Shown one piece after another: positions 16,801 through 24,234 of a stretch of 64,000 nucleotides of DNA. Position 1 is the first letter of the stretch. Each line of letters starts with the position of its first letter. The translations under genes and the position numbers were made by a program. Under the pieces are notes generated by a model. It saw only the letters and a program-made list of their open reading frames with translations. It ran no database searches and was not told where the DNA came from. This DNA is from Niallia nealsonii. Its GTDB lineage: Bacteria > Bacillota > Bacilli > Bacillales > Cytobacillaceae. The stretch covers positions 1 to 64,000 of the forward strand of contig NZ_PISE01000040.1 in the NCBI RefSeq assembly GCF_002835805.1, given 5' to 3'.

Positions 16801-17576
16801 AAAGGTTTCTCCCTTTCTACTTCATTTTCCTTTACTAAATCTATATAGCTATTGATTTCTGATGCAATTGGATTTAGTGGAAATTCCAACGCTTTTGGTA
16901 TATTAGAAAAGTAATGCTGATCAACTGTTTTCCAAAGTGCTTGATCTTCCTTGCTGATTGGAACTGTAATAAGACTATTATTTGATTGGATTACGTGTTT
17001 TAGATGATAATAAGCGACATATGGCGAAAGTAAAGCAGCTGCATGAAGGGCATCTTCCTTTAAATATATCCAGTTGCCAATATCATAAGTCATTTTAACC
17101 GGGATCTTCTTTTTATCTGTCTCTTTAAAAAAAGCCAAAAGATTTTTGATTTGTCCACCTTCCTTTGTTTGATCATTTTCAATTAGCAGTTTAATAGTGG
17201 AGTACTTTTGTAAAAGTGAATGGAAAGCATCTAAATTTGAATTTTCATGATGGAAATGTCCTAATGGCAATTTTAGCGATGTTGCTTGTAGCAGTTTGCA
17301 TTCTTCAAAAAGGGTTGTTAATGACCTTTCATTAAGTGAACCATCCTCTCTCCATAAAGGAATAGGAGCAGAATAAATGCTCTTTAAATTATAGGATGCA
17401 AGACTAGTAATGATTTTTTTCATTTCATTATGAATAGATAGTAAGTCTAATAGTTCACGTCTAATTTCTATTCCATCTGCATTGGATTTTGTAATAATGG
17501 AAATATAAAAATCGATGTCTTCCTGTAAGCCCAATTCATTAGAAAAGGCATTTAAAGGTATAAATATAGTGGACAA
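16788..17576 (-). CDS. Sugar phosphate isomerase/epimerase-like TIM-barrel protein
   Basis: A 262-residue protein resembling the xylose-isomerase-like TIM barrel family: ADGIEIRRELLD early, LKLPLGHF near 100, LLIENDQTKEGG near 130 and MTYDIGNWIYLKEDA near 160, with metal-ligand-type E, D and H residues. It should isomerise or epimerise a sugar or sugar acid feeding the KDG kinase, but the reaction is unknown to me. It is the first gene of the operon, starting at TTG 17576, 7 nt after GAGGTG, directly behind the operator. Confidence 0.75.
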   Translation of the reverse strand: MSTIFIPLNAFSNELGLQEDIDFYISIITKSNADGIEIRRELLDLLSIHNEMKKIITSLASYNLKSIYSAPIPLWREDGSLNERSLTTLFEECKLLQATSLKLPLGHFHHENSNLDAFHSLLQKYSTIKLLIENDQTKEGGQIKNLLAFFKETDKKKIPVKMTYDIGNWIYLKEDALHAAALLSPYVAYYHLKHVIQSNNSLITVPISKEDQALWKTVDQHYFSNIPKALEFPLNPIASEINSYIDLVKENEVEREKPLCKP

Positions 17577-17593
17577 TTCTTATCACCTCATTA

Positions 17594-17620
17594 ATAAAAC
17601 GATTTAGTAAACCGGTTTAG
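17594..17620. promoter_or_regulatory. Operator of the KDG operon (sister of the hxlAB site)
   Basis: An imperfect palindrome, ATAAAACGATTT, AGT, AAACCGGTTTAG, located between the -10 and the start codon. It matches the hxlAB operator at 23 of 27 positions in the minus-strand orientation. Confidence 0.82.
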
Positions 17621-17624
17621 TTAA

Positions 17625-17653
17625 ATTATACATCTTTTGAAAGCGCTTTTCAA
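17625..17653 (-). promoter_or_regulatory. KDG operon sigma-A promoter with cre-like element
   Basis: On the minus strand -35 TTGAAA (17653-17648), 17 nt, -10 TATAAT (17630-17625). The -35/spacer reads TTGAAAAGCGCTTTCAA. This is near the cre consensus but has one extra A, the same deviation seen at hxlAB. Confidence 0.82.
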
Positions 17654-17690
17654 ATAAAAAATTCGAAAATTTTAAAAATAGATTTTTATT

Positions 17691-17729
17691 CTGCTAAAAG
17701 GTGTCTTCCTCGTATATACCTTTTAGCAG
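17691..17729. other. Stem-loop upstream of the KDG promoter
   Basis: CTGCTAAAAGGT (17691-17702) and ACCTTTTAGCAG (17718-17729) form a perfect 12-bp stem. No T run follows on either strand. It may be a relic terminator or a protein site. Confidence 0.5.
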
Positions 17730-17745
17730 ATTATTGATCAGAATT

Positions 17746-17783
17746 AAAAAAGCATGAAGGCAGAATACCTTCATGCTTTTTTA
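17746..17783. terminator. Terminator of the MATE gene
   Basis: AAAAAAGCATGAAGG and CCTTCATGCTTTTTT form a strong stem with T runs on both strands. It lies just downstream of the MATE stop codon. Confidence 0.9.
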
Positions 17784-19151
17784 TTATCCTATATGCCCTT
17801 TGACTGTGCTTTTAACACGAACTCTTTCCCATGGTTTAGATAACCATCTTCGGCAGGCAAAGATTCCTCTAAACCACTCATCGATACCTTGGGCAAGCCA
17901 AATACCTAATAAACCAAGACCAAATGTGATGCCAAGTGTATAGCTAAGTGTTACTGCGATACCCCACATGGACACTATACCAATTAAAACAGGGAACCGC
18001 ACATCACCTGCGGATTTCAATGAGCTCATCAAGACAATATTCATGGCTCTTCCAGGCTCCGTAAAGACAACAGCCCAAAGAATAGGTAATCCTATTGCAA
18101 TAATTGCATAGTTATCTGTAAATAATTCTAAAATTGGAGCGCCAATCATAGCCATGGCCAATGCTGCAACAGACGAAGCAATAACAGCAATTTTTAATGT
18201 TTTAATGCCTCGTTTTAAAGCTCGCTCAAACTGTCTTCCACCGATATAACGGGAAACAAGAAGCTGTGTTCCTTCCGCAATGGCTAATGTAAATAGATAG
18301 CAAATCATGGAGATATTCGTAATGTAGACTCTAGCTGCTAGAGAAGCATCTCCTAATGAAGCAACAATGGCAGTAATTACAAGCTGTGAGAATTGATAGG
18401 ATAGATTTTCCCCGGCTGATGGAATGCCTATATACATCATTTCACGAATATCTTGTTTATTTACTTTAATAAAGTCACTTACATTAAACGTTAAAGCAAT
18501 TCTTTTATAAACTAGATACAATAGAATAAAAACAGCGAATGCTCGTGCAATGACAATAGTCCAGGATACACCGAATACACCAGAGAGAGGAAAGCCAAAT
18601 AGACCAAAAATACTAATTGCATAACCAATGACACTTACTACATTCATTAATATGCTGACAAACATGGATTCTTTTGTAAAACCGTGGCTTCGCAATATAG
18701 CGCTTAATGCGAGTGAGAGAGATTCTAGGAAGAGGGATGCACCACATATGCGGACAAATATAAGACCATATTCTAATACTTCACCTTGAATATCAAATAA
18801 TCGCAGTAAAGTTTCACCGAAAACAACAACAAGGATGGCAACAACCATGCCAAACCAGAAATTAAGGCCAACTGCGGAACGAGCAAGCTTTCTGGCACTA
18901 CTCAGTTCATTTGCACCTAATCGTTGACCAATAAGAATCATCGCGGCAATAGAGGTTACGTTAAAAACAAGAATGAAAATTCCTAATAGTTGGTTTGCAA
19001 CACCAACACCTGCAGCAGCACCATCAGAATAATGGCTTAACATAAGAGTAGCAGTAACACCCATTCCCATGTGTAAAGCTAATTCAATAAACAAAGGCCA
19101 TGATAGGTTGAAAAGAGACTGGTCATTTAATTTATTTTGTGTAACGTTCAA
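17784..19151 (-). CDS. MATE family efflux transporter
   Basis: A 455-residue protein with 12 predicted membrane segments and the two-fold layout of MATE exporters: SWPLFIELALHMGMGVTATLML at the first helix, GVANQLLGIF, LSLALSAILRSHGFTK, and MNIVLMSSLKSAGDVRFPV in the second half. The family exports cationic compounds using sodium or proton gradients. I choose the TTG at 19151 (MNVTQNKL), because AAAGGAGAT lies 7-8 nt upstream; the longer frame has no site. It is a single-gene unit, and nothing links it to the KDG operon. Confidence 0.88.
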   Translation of the reverse strand: MNVTQNKLNDQSLFNLSWPLFIELALHMGMGVTATLMLSHYSDGAAAGVGVANQLLGIFILVFNVTSIAAMILIGQRLGANELSSARKLARSAVGLNFWFGMVVAILVVVFGETLLRLFDIQGEVLEYGLIFVRICGASLFLESLSLALSAILRSHGFTKESMFVSILMNVVSVIGYAISIFGLFGFPLSGVFGVSWTIVIARAFAVFILLYLVYKRIALTFNVSDFIKVNKQDIREMMYIGIPSAGENLSYQFSQLVITAIVASLGDASLAARVYITNISMICYLFTLAIAEGTQLLVSRYIGGRQFERALKRGIKTLKIAVIASSVAALAMAMIGAPILELFTDNYAIIAIGLPILWAVVFTEPGRAMNIVLMSSLKSAGDVRFPVLIGIVSMWGIAVTLSYTLGITFGLGLLGIWLAQGIDEWFRGIFACRRWLSKPWERVRVKSTVKGHIG

Positions 19152-19628
19152 ATCTTTATATCTCCTTTTCTTGTAAAAGATTATTGCAAATATAAGATAC
19201 ATTTTATTCTTATTTGTTAGAAAGTAAAGAGAAAAATACTAAATTTATTTGGAATTTTTTCAACTGTTTTGCATAAAGTAATAAGTTTGTTCGATTTAAT
19301 GAAATATTGGTCAAAACCCTTATTTGTAAACGTTTTAGTTCTAAATTTTTAGAATTTTTCCAAACTTATGCAGGAGATTTAAAATGAAAAAATTATAGTT
19401 CATAGAAAAAATGTAATGATGATTGTCATGACAGATGTTAATATAAATAGTGGATTTCAAAAAAATTGGTGGATCTTTATTTTTTATTGTCTGATCGCTA
19501 GGATGCAATTGTTTTTTGGACAAGTCTGCTGCCTTGCTTCAAGGTTTAAAAAAGGGATCTTACTGCCCGGTAACCCGGGATAAATTCTAAAAATATGCAG
19601 AAAATAGGAAAAAAGACAGGAGGATTAT
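19152..19628. other. Intergenic region between the MATE gene and niaP
   Basis: No convincing gene. Two notable items are the palindrome TGTCATGACA at 19424-19433 and a GC-rich CCCGG-TAAC-CCGGG hairpin at about 19566-19579 in the leader before niaP. The rest is AT-rich. Confidence 0.5.
19424..19433. promoter_or_regulatory. Candidate repressor palindrome upstream of niaP
   Basis: TGTCATGACA is a perfect 10-bp palindrome about 195 bp before the niaP start. NiaR regulates niacin transporters in Bacillales through palindromic sites, but I do not remember its consensus well enough to assign this one. Confidence 0.25.
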
Positions 19629-20828
19629 ATGAAAAAAGATGGTTCAAACCGAAAACTTCTTGGTGTTGCCGGATTAGGATGGATGTTTGATGCGATGGAT
19701 GTAGGAATGCTTTCTTTTATTATAGCTGCGCTTCAGGTGGATTGGAATTTATCGGTTAAAGAAATGGGATGGATCGGGAGCGTTAATTCTATTGGTATGG
19801 CAGTCGGCGCTTTAGTATTTGGAATGATGGCTGATAGAGTAGGCAGAAAAAATGTTTTTATTATTACTTTATTATTATTTTCTATTGCTAGTGGATTATC
19901 AGCTTTTACGACAAGTTTGGCCTTATTTTTATTATTACGTTTTATTATCGGAATGGGGCTAGGTGGAGAACTCCCTGTTGCTTCTACACTTGTATCAGAG
20001 AGTGTGCCCGCAGATAAAAGGGGTAGAGTAGTTGTGCTGCTCGAAAGCTTTTGGGCTTTTGGATGGCTTTTAGCAGCAATAATATCTTACTTTATCATTC
20101 CAAAGTACGGTTGGGAGATTGCTTTATTAATTAGTGTTTTGCCAGCATTTTATGCCTTGTATTTAAGATTAAACTTGCCAGATTCACCACAATATTTAAA
20201 AGTAGAAAAAAAACAGAAACTTTCTCCAATGGAAAGTATAAGAGCAGTTTGGGCCAAAGAAAATGCAAAACAAACAACGATGCTATGGATCCTTTGGTTT
20301 TGTGTCGTATTTTCTTATTACGGCATGTTTTTATGGCTGCCTAGTGTCATGGTAATGAAAGGCTTCAGTTTAATCAAAAGTTTTGAATATGTATTGATTA
20401 TGACATTAGCACAGCTGCCAGGATATGCATTGGCTGCTTATTTAATTGAAAAAATTGGCCGTAAATTTGTATTAGTTTTTTTCCTAATTGGAACAGCGAT
20501 CAGCGCTTTATTATTTGGAACAGCAGATACAACAATAGCTCTTATGGTAGCAGGTATTCTTCTTTCCTTCTTTAATTTAGGAGCTTGGGGAGCGTTATAT
20601 GCTTATACTCCAGAGCAATACGCTACAAAAGTTCGTGGAACAGGAGTAGGAATGGCCGCTTCATTTGGCAGAATAGGCGGTGTACTTGGACCCCTTTTAG
20701 TTCCATATTTAATGGGACAAAATATGTCAATTGCATCTATATTTACTTTGTTCTGCATTACCGTGTTTATCGGAGCAGCAGCCGTATTCTTTTTAGGGAA
20801 AGAAACAAAAAATGTAGAGTTATCCTAG
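19629..20828 (+). CDS. niaP: Niacin permease (MFS), YceI/NiaP type
   Basis: A 399-residue major facilitator with 12 helices. It matches the B. subtilis niacin transporter as I remember it: KLLGVAGLGWMFDAMDVG at the N-terminus, WIGSVNSIGMAVGALVFGMM, FIIGMGLGGELPVASTLVSE, and FFNLGAWGALYAYTPEQY near residue 320. It imports nicotinate or nicotinamide for NAD salvage. The start ATG 19629 follows an AGGAGG site. It is a single-gene unit with a terminator-like stem 60 nt after the stop. Confidence 0.88.
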   Translation: MKKDGSNRKLLGVAGLGWMFDAMDVGMLSFIIAALQVDWNLSVKEMGWIGSVNSIGMAVGALVFGMMADRVGRKNVFIITLLLFSIASGLSAFTTSLALFLLLRFIIGMGLGGELPVASTLVSESVPADKRGRVVVLLESFWAFGWLLAAIISYFIIPKYGWEIALLISVLPAFYALYLRLNLPDSPQYLKVEKKQKLSPMESIRAVWAKENAKQTTMLWILWFCVVFSYYGMFLWLPSVMVMKGFSLIKSFEYVLIMTLAQLPGYALAAYLIEKIGRKFVLVFFLIGTAISALLFGTADTTIALMVAGILLSFFNLGAWGALYAYTPEQYATKVRGTGVGMAASFGRIGGVLGPLLVPYLMGQNMSIASIFTLFCITVFIGAAAVFFLGKETKNVELS

Positions 20829-20885
20829 TAAATGAAGCTTGGATGACTATTTTTCCAATTAACTACTATATATGAAAAATTGTCG

Positions 20886-20954
20886 AATACCCCTTTCTTT
20901 AAACCGCAGCGAATATAATCTCGCGCAAAGGTTAAGCAGGGGTATTTTATTTTT
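20886..20954 (+). terminator. Terminator-like stem after niaP
   Basis: AATACCCCT and AGGGGTATT close a loop of about 45 nt. A T-rich tail follows. Confidence 0.6.
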
Positions 20955-21196
20955 CTACAACATTATTTTACTGATTTTTCAAATTCTTCACTATGAATAC
21001 AATTAAATGGTTTATCCAGGAAAAAAGATGATAGAAATAGTAGGAGCATTTCAAATTTTAATAGATAAATTCTAATTAGTTTTCAAATTGAAAATTAGTG
21101 TAAACGCATTATTATTTTGATAATAAAAAATATATTCCATTTTCAGAATATTGATGATATTATTACTTCACAATAATTGTTAAGGAGGAGCATATT

Positions 21197-21250
21197 ATGA
21201 AAACAACTAAAATTTCATCACTCAATATTATACTCATATTATGCTCTTAG
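21197..21250 (+). CDS. 17-residue leader peptide upstream of the PfoS/R-type EIIC gene
   Basis: ATG at 21197 opens MKTTKISSLNIILILCS and stops at 21250. A near-perfect AAGGAGGAG site lies 6 nt upstream, stronger than those of most genes here. It sits about 90 nt before a rho-independent terminator and 157 nt before the EIIC-like gene. A short, well-translated ORF followed by a terminator suggests attenuation or translational sensing. I know of no family for it. Confidence 0.5.
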   Translation: MKTTKISSLNIILILCS

Positions 21251-21338
21251 GATTAAATGAAACCTATTTTTTTATAGGAATTGTTTAGTCCAGTTTTTGT
21301 TCTTAAAAAACGAGGCGCTAAGCAAAAAATGTAATGGT

Positions 21339-21367
21339 GCCTATCCGAATATCGGACAGGCTTTTTT
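21339..21367 (+). terminator. Terminator in the leader of the EIIC-like gene
   Basis: GCCTATCCGA and TCGGACAGGC form a stem with one mismatch around ATA, followed by six T. It lies between the leader ORF and the membrane protein gene, so read-through must be controlled or incomplete unless another promoter lies in the remaining 39 nt. Confidence 0.85.
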
Positions 21368-21406
21368 ATTGGAATTATATAATTTTATAATAGAGGAGAA
21401 GAAAAC

Positions 21407-22423
21407 ATGAATAAGAAGGCTTTTATGGACGGTTTATATAAAGCATCTGCAGGGATGTCGAATGCAGTTTTGGTAACATTAGGATTGGGATTATTGTTTG
21501 AATCTATAGGGAAAGCATTGGGTTGGGATGCCCTTACACATATTGGTTCGGTTGCAAAAGTATTGCTAGCACCAGCGTTTGGAGCCGGAATAGCTTATCA
21601 ATTAGGAGGGAATACATTAGTTATTTTTAGTGCGATGGTCTGTAGCAGCATCGGAGGTAATGCTATGCAGATGACAGATGCAGGAATGACGCTTGTGCCA
21701 GGCCAGCCGATAAGTGCAGTTCTAGCAGCAGTTATTGCAACATATGTTGGAAAAAAAATCACAGGTAAAACAATCTTGGATATGATCGCTATTCCGGCAG
21801 GAGCTATTATTATTGGTGGATTTGCAGGAGTTGGACTAGCACATGTTACAACACCATTATTAACATGGATGAGTGCACAAATTACTTCATCTGTGGAAGG
21901 CTCTCCGCTAATTGCACCAATGGTTATTTCGCTTGTTTGGAGTATCTTATTAATGTCTCCAGCATCATCTGCAGCATTGGCAATCGCATTGCAGATGGAT
22001 CCAGTTTCAAGCGCTGCAGCTTTAATTGGCTGTACGGTTCAATTTGTAGGTTTTACTGCAATGTCACTTAAACAAAATGATTTAGGTGGTTTCTTAGCAC
22101 AATCGATTATTACGCCAAAGGTTCAATTCCCGAATATCGTTAAAAACCCACTACTAATTATTCCGCCTTTTGTAGCAGCAGTTATCTGTGCTCCAATTGC
22201 AACTTTAGGATTTGGTTTTACCGCAACATATGAATTAGCGGGTCTTGGATTAAATTCGTTAATTGCACCAATTAGCATTTTAGCAACACAAGGGTTAACT
22301 GGATTTTTAATTTATATCGCAGTTGGAGTAGTATTGCCAATTGTAATCACACTGCCATTATATTATGTAATTCTAAGAGCAGGATGGGCAAAAACTGGCG
22401 ATTTAGCAATGCAAGTTCAATAA
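21407..22423 (+). CDS. PTS EIIC-type membrane protein of the PfoS/R family
   Basis: A 338-residue, strongly hydrophobic protein with about nine or ten membrane segments. It matches the PTS_EIIC_2 (PfoR-like) type, with GLLFESIGKALGWDAL early, LAPAFGAGIAYQLGGNTLVIF, GLAHVTTPLLTWMSAQI and VWSILLMSPASSAALAIALQM. PfoR was first described as a regulator of perfringolysin O, and the family is thought to transport an unknown substrate. No EIIA or EIIB gene is adjacent. The start follows AGAGGAGAAG. Regulation probably runs through the leader ORF and terminator upstream. Confidence 0.78.
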   Translation: MNKKAFMDGLYKASAGMSNAVLVTLGLGLLFESIGKALGWDALTHIGSVAKVLLAPAFGAGIAYQLGGNTLVIFSAMVCSSIGGNAMQMTDAGMTLVPGQPISAVLAAVIATYVGKKITGKTILDMIAIPAGAIIIGGFAGVGLAHVTTPLLTWMSAQITSSVEGSPLIAPMVISLVWSILLMSPASSAALAIALQMDPVSSAAALIGCTVQFVGFTAMSLKQNDLGGFLAQSIITPKVQFPNIVKNPLLIIPPFVAAVICAPIATLGFGFTATYELAGLGLNSLIAPISILATQGLTGFLIYIAVGVVLPIVITLPLYYVILRAGWAKTGDLAMQVQ

Positions 22424-22439
22424 GGATGAATGAAAGATG

Positions 22440-22499
22440 GCTTAGGAACGAAAGGATCTCTGTTCAACTGCAGAATTTCCTTTCTTTCCTAAGCTTTTT
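22440..22499 (+). terminator. Terminator of the EIIC-like gene
   Basis: GCTTAGGAA (22440-22448) pairs with TTCCTAAGC (22486-22494) and extends through AAAGGA/TCCTTT. A T run follows. Confidence 0.8.
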
Positions 22500-22575
22500 A
22501 TTTTAGAGCAACTTTGTGTAAAAGAATAATTTAATTATGGAAGGGGACGATAAAAAATAATCCTATTAAAATTTT

Positions 22576-22593
22576 TTGTGCAGTAAATCACAT
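22576..22593. promoter_or_regulatory. Weak Rex-like box upstream of the nox promoter
   Basis: TTGTGCA-GTAA-ATCACAT keeps the TTGTG and TCACA arms at consensus spacing, with three arm mismatches to the consensus. It lies just upstream of the -35. Confidence 0.45.
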
Positions 22594-22598
22594 AATAG

Positions 22599-22626
22599 TT
22601 GCCTTTTTAAAAAAAGTGTATATAAT
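22599..22626 (+). promoter_or_regulatory. nox promoter
   Basis: TTGCCT (22599-22604), a 16-nt spacer and TATAAT (22621-22626). The Rex boxes lie directly downstream. Confidence 0.65.
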
Positions 22627-22641
22627 AAAAGTGTGAACAAC

Positions 22642-22659
22642 ATGTGAATGAAATCACAA
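22642..22659. promoter_or_regulatory. Rex operator 1 of nox
   Basis: ATGTGAA-TGAA-ATCACAA, 18 bp with the Rex spacing. It lies just after the predicted transcription start. Confidence 0.75.
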
Positions 22660-22662
22660 ACT

Positions 22663-22680
22663 ATGTGATTGATTTCACTA
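22663..22680. promoter_or_regulatory. Rex operator 2 of nox
   Basis: ATGTGAT-TGAT-TTCACTA, 21 bp (two helical turns) downstream of operator 1, so Rex dimers could sit on the same DNA face. Confidence 0.7.
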
Positions 22681-22704
22681 ATTATGCTATTTTTTTCATA
22701 TTAT

Positions 22705-22722
22705 TAGTGAATATATTCACAA
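22705..22722. promoter_or_regulatory. Rex operator 3 of nox
   Basis: TAGTGAA-TATA-TTCACAA, 42 bp from operator 2, again a multiple of 21 bp. Confidence 0.72.
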
Positions 22723-22754
22723 ACTATAAATTCAATACAAAGGAGCTTTTTAAA

Positions 22755-24131
22755 ATGAAAGTAATTGTGATTGGATGTACTCATGCAGGAACGGCAGCAG
22801 TAAAAACATTAGCAAAATTAAATAATAATATAGATATTACGGTATATGAAAAAAATAATAATGTTTCATTCTTATCATGTGGAATAGCCCTATATGTTGG
22901 AGGGGTAGCTAAAGATGTAAACCAATTATTCTACTCATCTCCAGATGAATTGACATCTCTTGGAGCGAAAATGTTTATGGAGCATGAAGTATTGGAAATA
23001 AATTCAGAGAAAAAACAAGTAATAGTAAAAGATTTGCAAACAGGGAAAGAAAAAGTAGATACCTACGATAAACTAGTTATGACAACTGGGTCTTGGCCAA
23101 TAGTTCCTCCAATTGAGGGCATTAACTTGGATAACATTTTATTATCTAAAAACTTTAATCAGGCTAATGAAATAATCGCTAAAGCAAAGGACATAAAACA
23201 TATTACTGTTATTGGCGCTGGGTATATTGGGGTAGAGTTAGTAGAGGCATTTGCATTAAATGGCAAACAAGTAACTTTGATTGATGGAGAGGACCGGATC
23301 TTAAATAAGTATTTAGATAAAGAGTTTACTGATATAGTCGAAACAGAATTTGCAGCCAGAAATATTGAATTAGCTTTACAGCAAACGGTGGTGAAATTTG
23401 AAGGAAATGAGCAAGGAAAAGTAACAAAAGTGGTTACAACAAAAGGGGAATATCAAACAGATCTTGTAATTTTATGTGTAGGATTCCGTCCTAATACTGC
23501 ATTGTTAAAAGGAAAAGTTGATCTTCTTCCAAATGGTGCAATAAAAATTAATGAATATATGCAATCGAGCGATCCTAATATTTATGCAGCGGGAGATAGT
23601 TGTGCAGTAAATTATAACCCAACTGGAGAACAAGTATATATCCCACTAGCCACAAATGCAGTTAGAATGGGAACACTTGTCGGTTATAATCTTGCGGGAC
23701 AAAAGTTGAAATATATGGGAACGCAAGGGACTTCTGGTTTGCATATTTTTGGTTATAATATGGCTTCAACAGGTTTAACAGAAGTATCAGCAGCAGTTGC
23801 TAACATTGCCTATGAAAAGGTAGAAATAGCAGAAAATAATCGTCCGGAATTTATGCCATCCTATGATCCGGTACAATTGAAAGTATTATTTGATAAGGAT
23901 ACAAGACAAATTTTGGGTGCTCAAATTATATCCAAAGCCGATATGACACAAATGATCAATACACTATCTGTCTGCATTCAAACAAAGATGACGATCGATG
24001 AATTAGGTTTTATTGATTTCTTCTTTCAGCCACACTTTAATAAACCATGGAATACATTAAATCAAGCAGGACTTGTGGCGTTAGAGACAAATAAAGAAAA
24101 AAATGGGAAAATGGCTGAATATATAAAATAG
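22755..24131 (+). CDS. nox: NADH oxidase, water-forming type (Nox)
   Basis: A 458-residue FAD/NAD disulfide-reductase-fold protein close in pattern to lactococcal NoxE. It has MKVIVIGCTHAGTAAV at the N-terminus, the redox-active Cys42 in VSFLSCGIALYVGG, the NADH fold VIGAGYIGVELVEAF near residue 154, the FAD motif IYAAGDSCAV near residue 280 and PHFNKPWNTL at the end. It oxidises NADH with oxygen to water in the cytoplasm and can keep redox balance when respiration is limiting. I choose ATG 22755, 6-7 nt after AGGAGC; upstream in-frame codons run through the Rex operators. Rex control would induce it when NADH accumulates. Confidence 0.9.
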   Translation: MKVIVIGCTHAGTAAVKTLAKLNNNIDITVYEKNNNVSFLSCGIALYVGGVAKDVNQLFYSSPDELTSLGAKMFMEHEVLEINSEKKQVIVKDLQTGKEKVDTYDKLVMTTGSWPIVPPIEGINLDNILLSKNFNQANEIIAKAKDIKHITVIGAGYIGVELVEAFALNGKQVTLIDGEDRILNKYLDKEFTDIVETEFAARNIELALQQTVVKFEGNEQGKVTKVVTTKGEYQTDLVILCVGFRPNTALLKGKVDLLPNGAIKINEYMQSSDPNIYAAGDSCAVNYNPTGEQVYIPLATNAVRMGTLVGYNLAGQKLKYMGTQGTSGLHIFGYNMASTGLTEVSAAVANIAYEKVEIAENNRPEFMPSYDPVQLKVLFDKDTRQILGAQIISKADMTQMINTLSVCIQTKMTIDELGFIDFFFQPHFNKPWNTLNQAGLVALETNKEKNGKMAEYIK

Positions 24132-24159
24132 AAATAGGTTAAAAAAGGATAACTAAAAA

Positions 24160-24181
24160 GGAGCGCTGTTTAAAGCGCTCC
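24160..24181 (+). terminator. Stem-loop after nox
   Basis: GGAGCGCT-GTTTAA-AGCGCTCC is a perfect 8-bp stem shortly after the nox stop. No clear T run follows, so its function as a terminator is uncertain. Confidence 0.5.
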
Positions 24182-24234
24182 AAAGCAAATAATCAAAGGT
24201 TATTCTTGGTTTATTCCCAATTTTCCAGGGAAAA

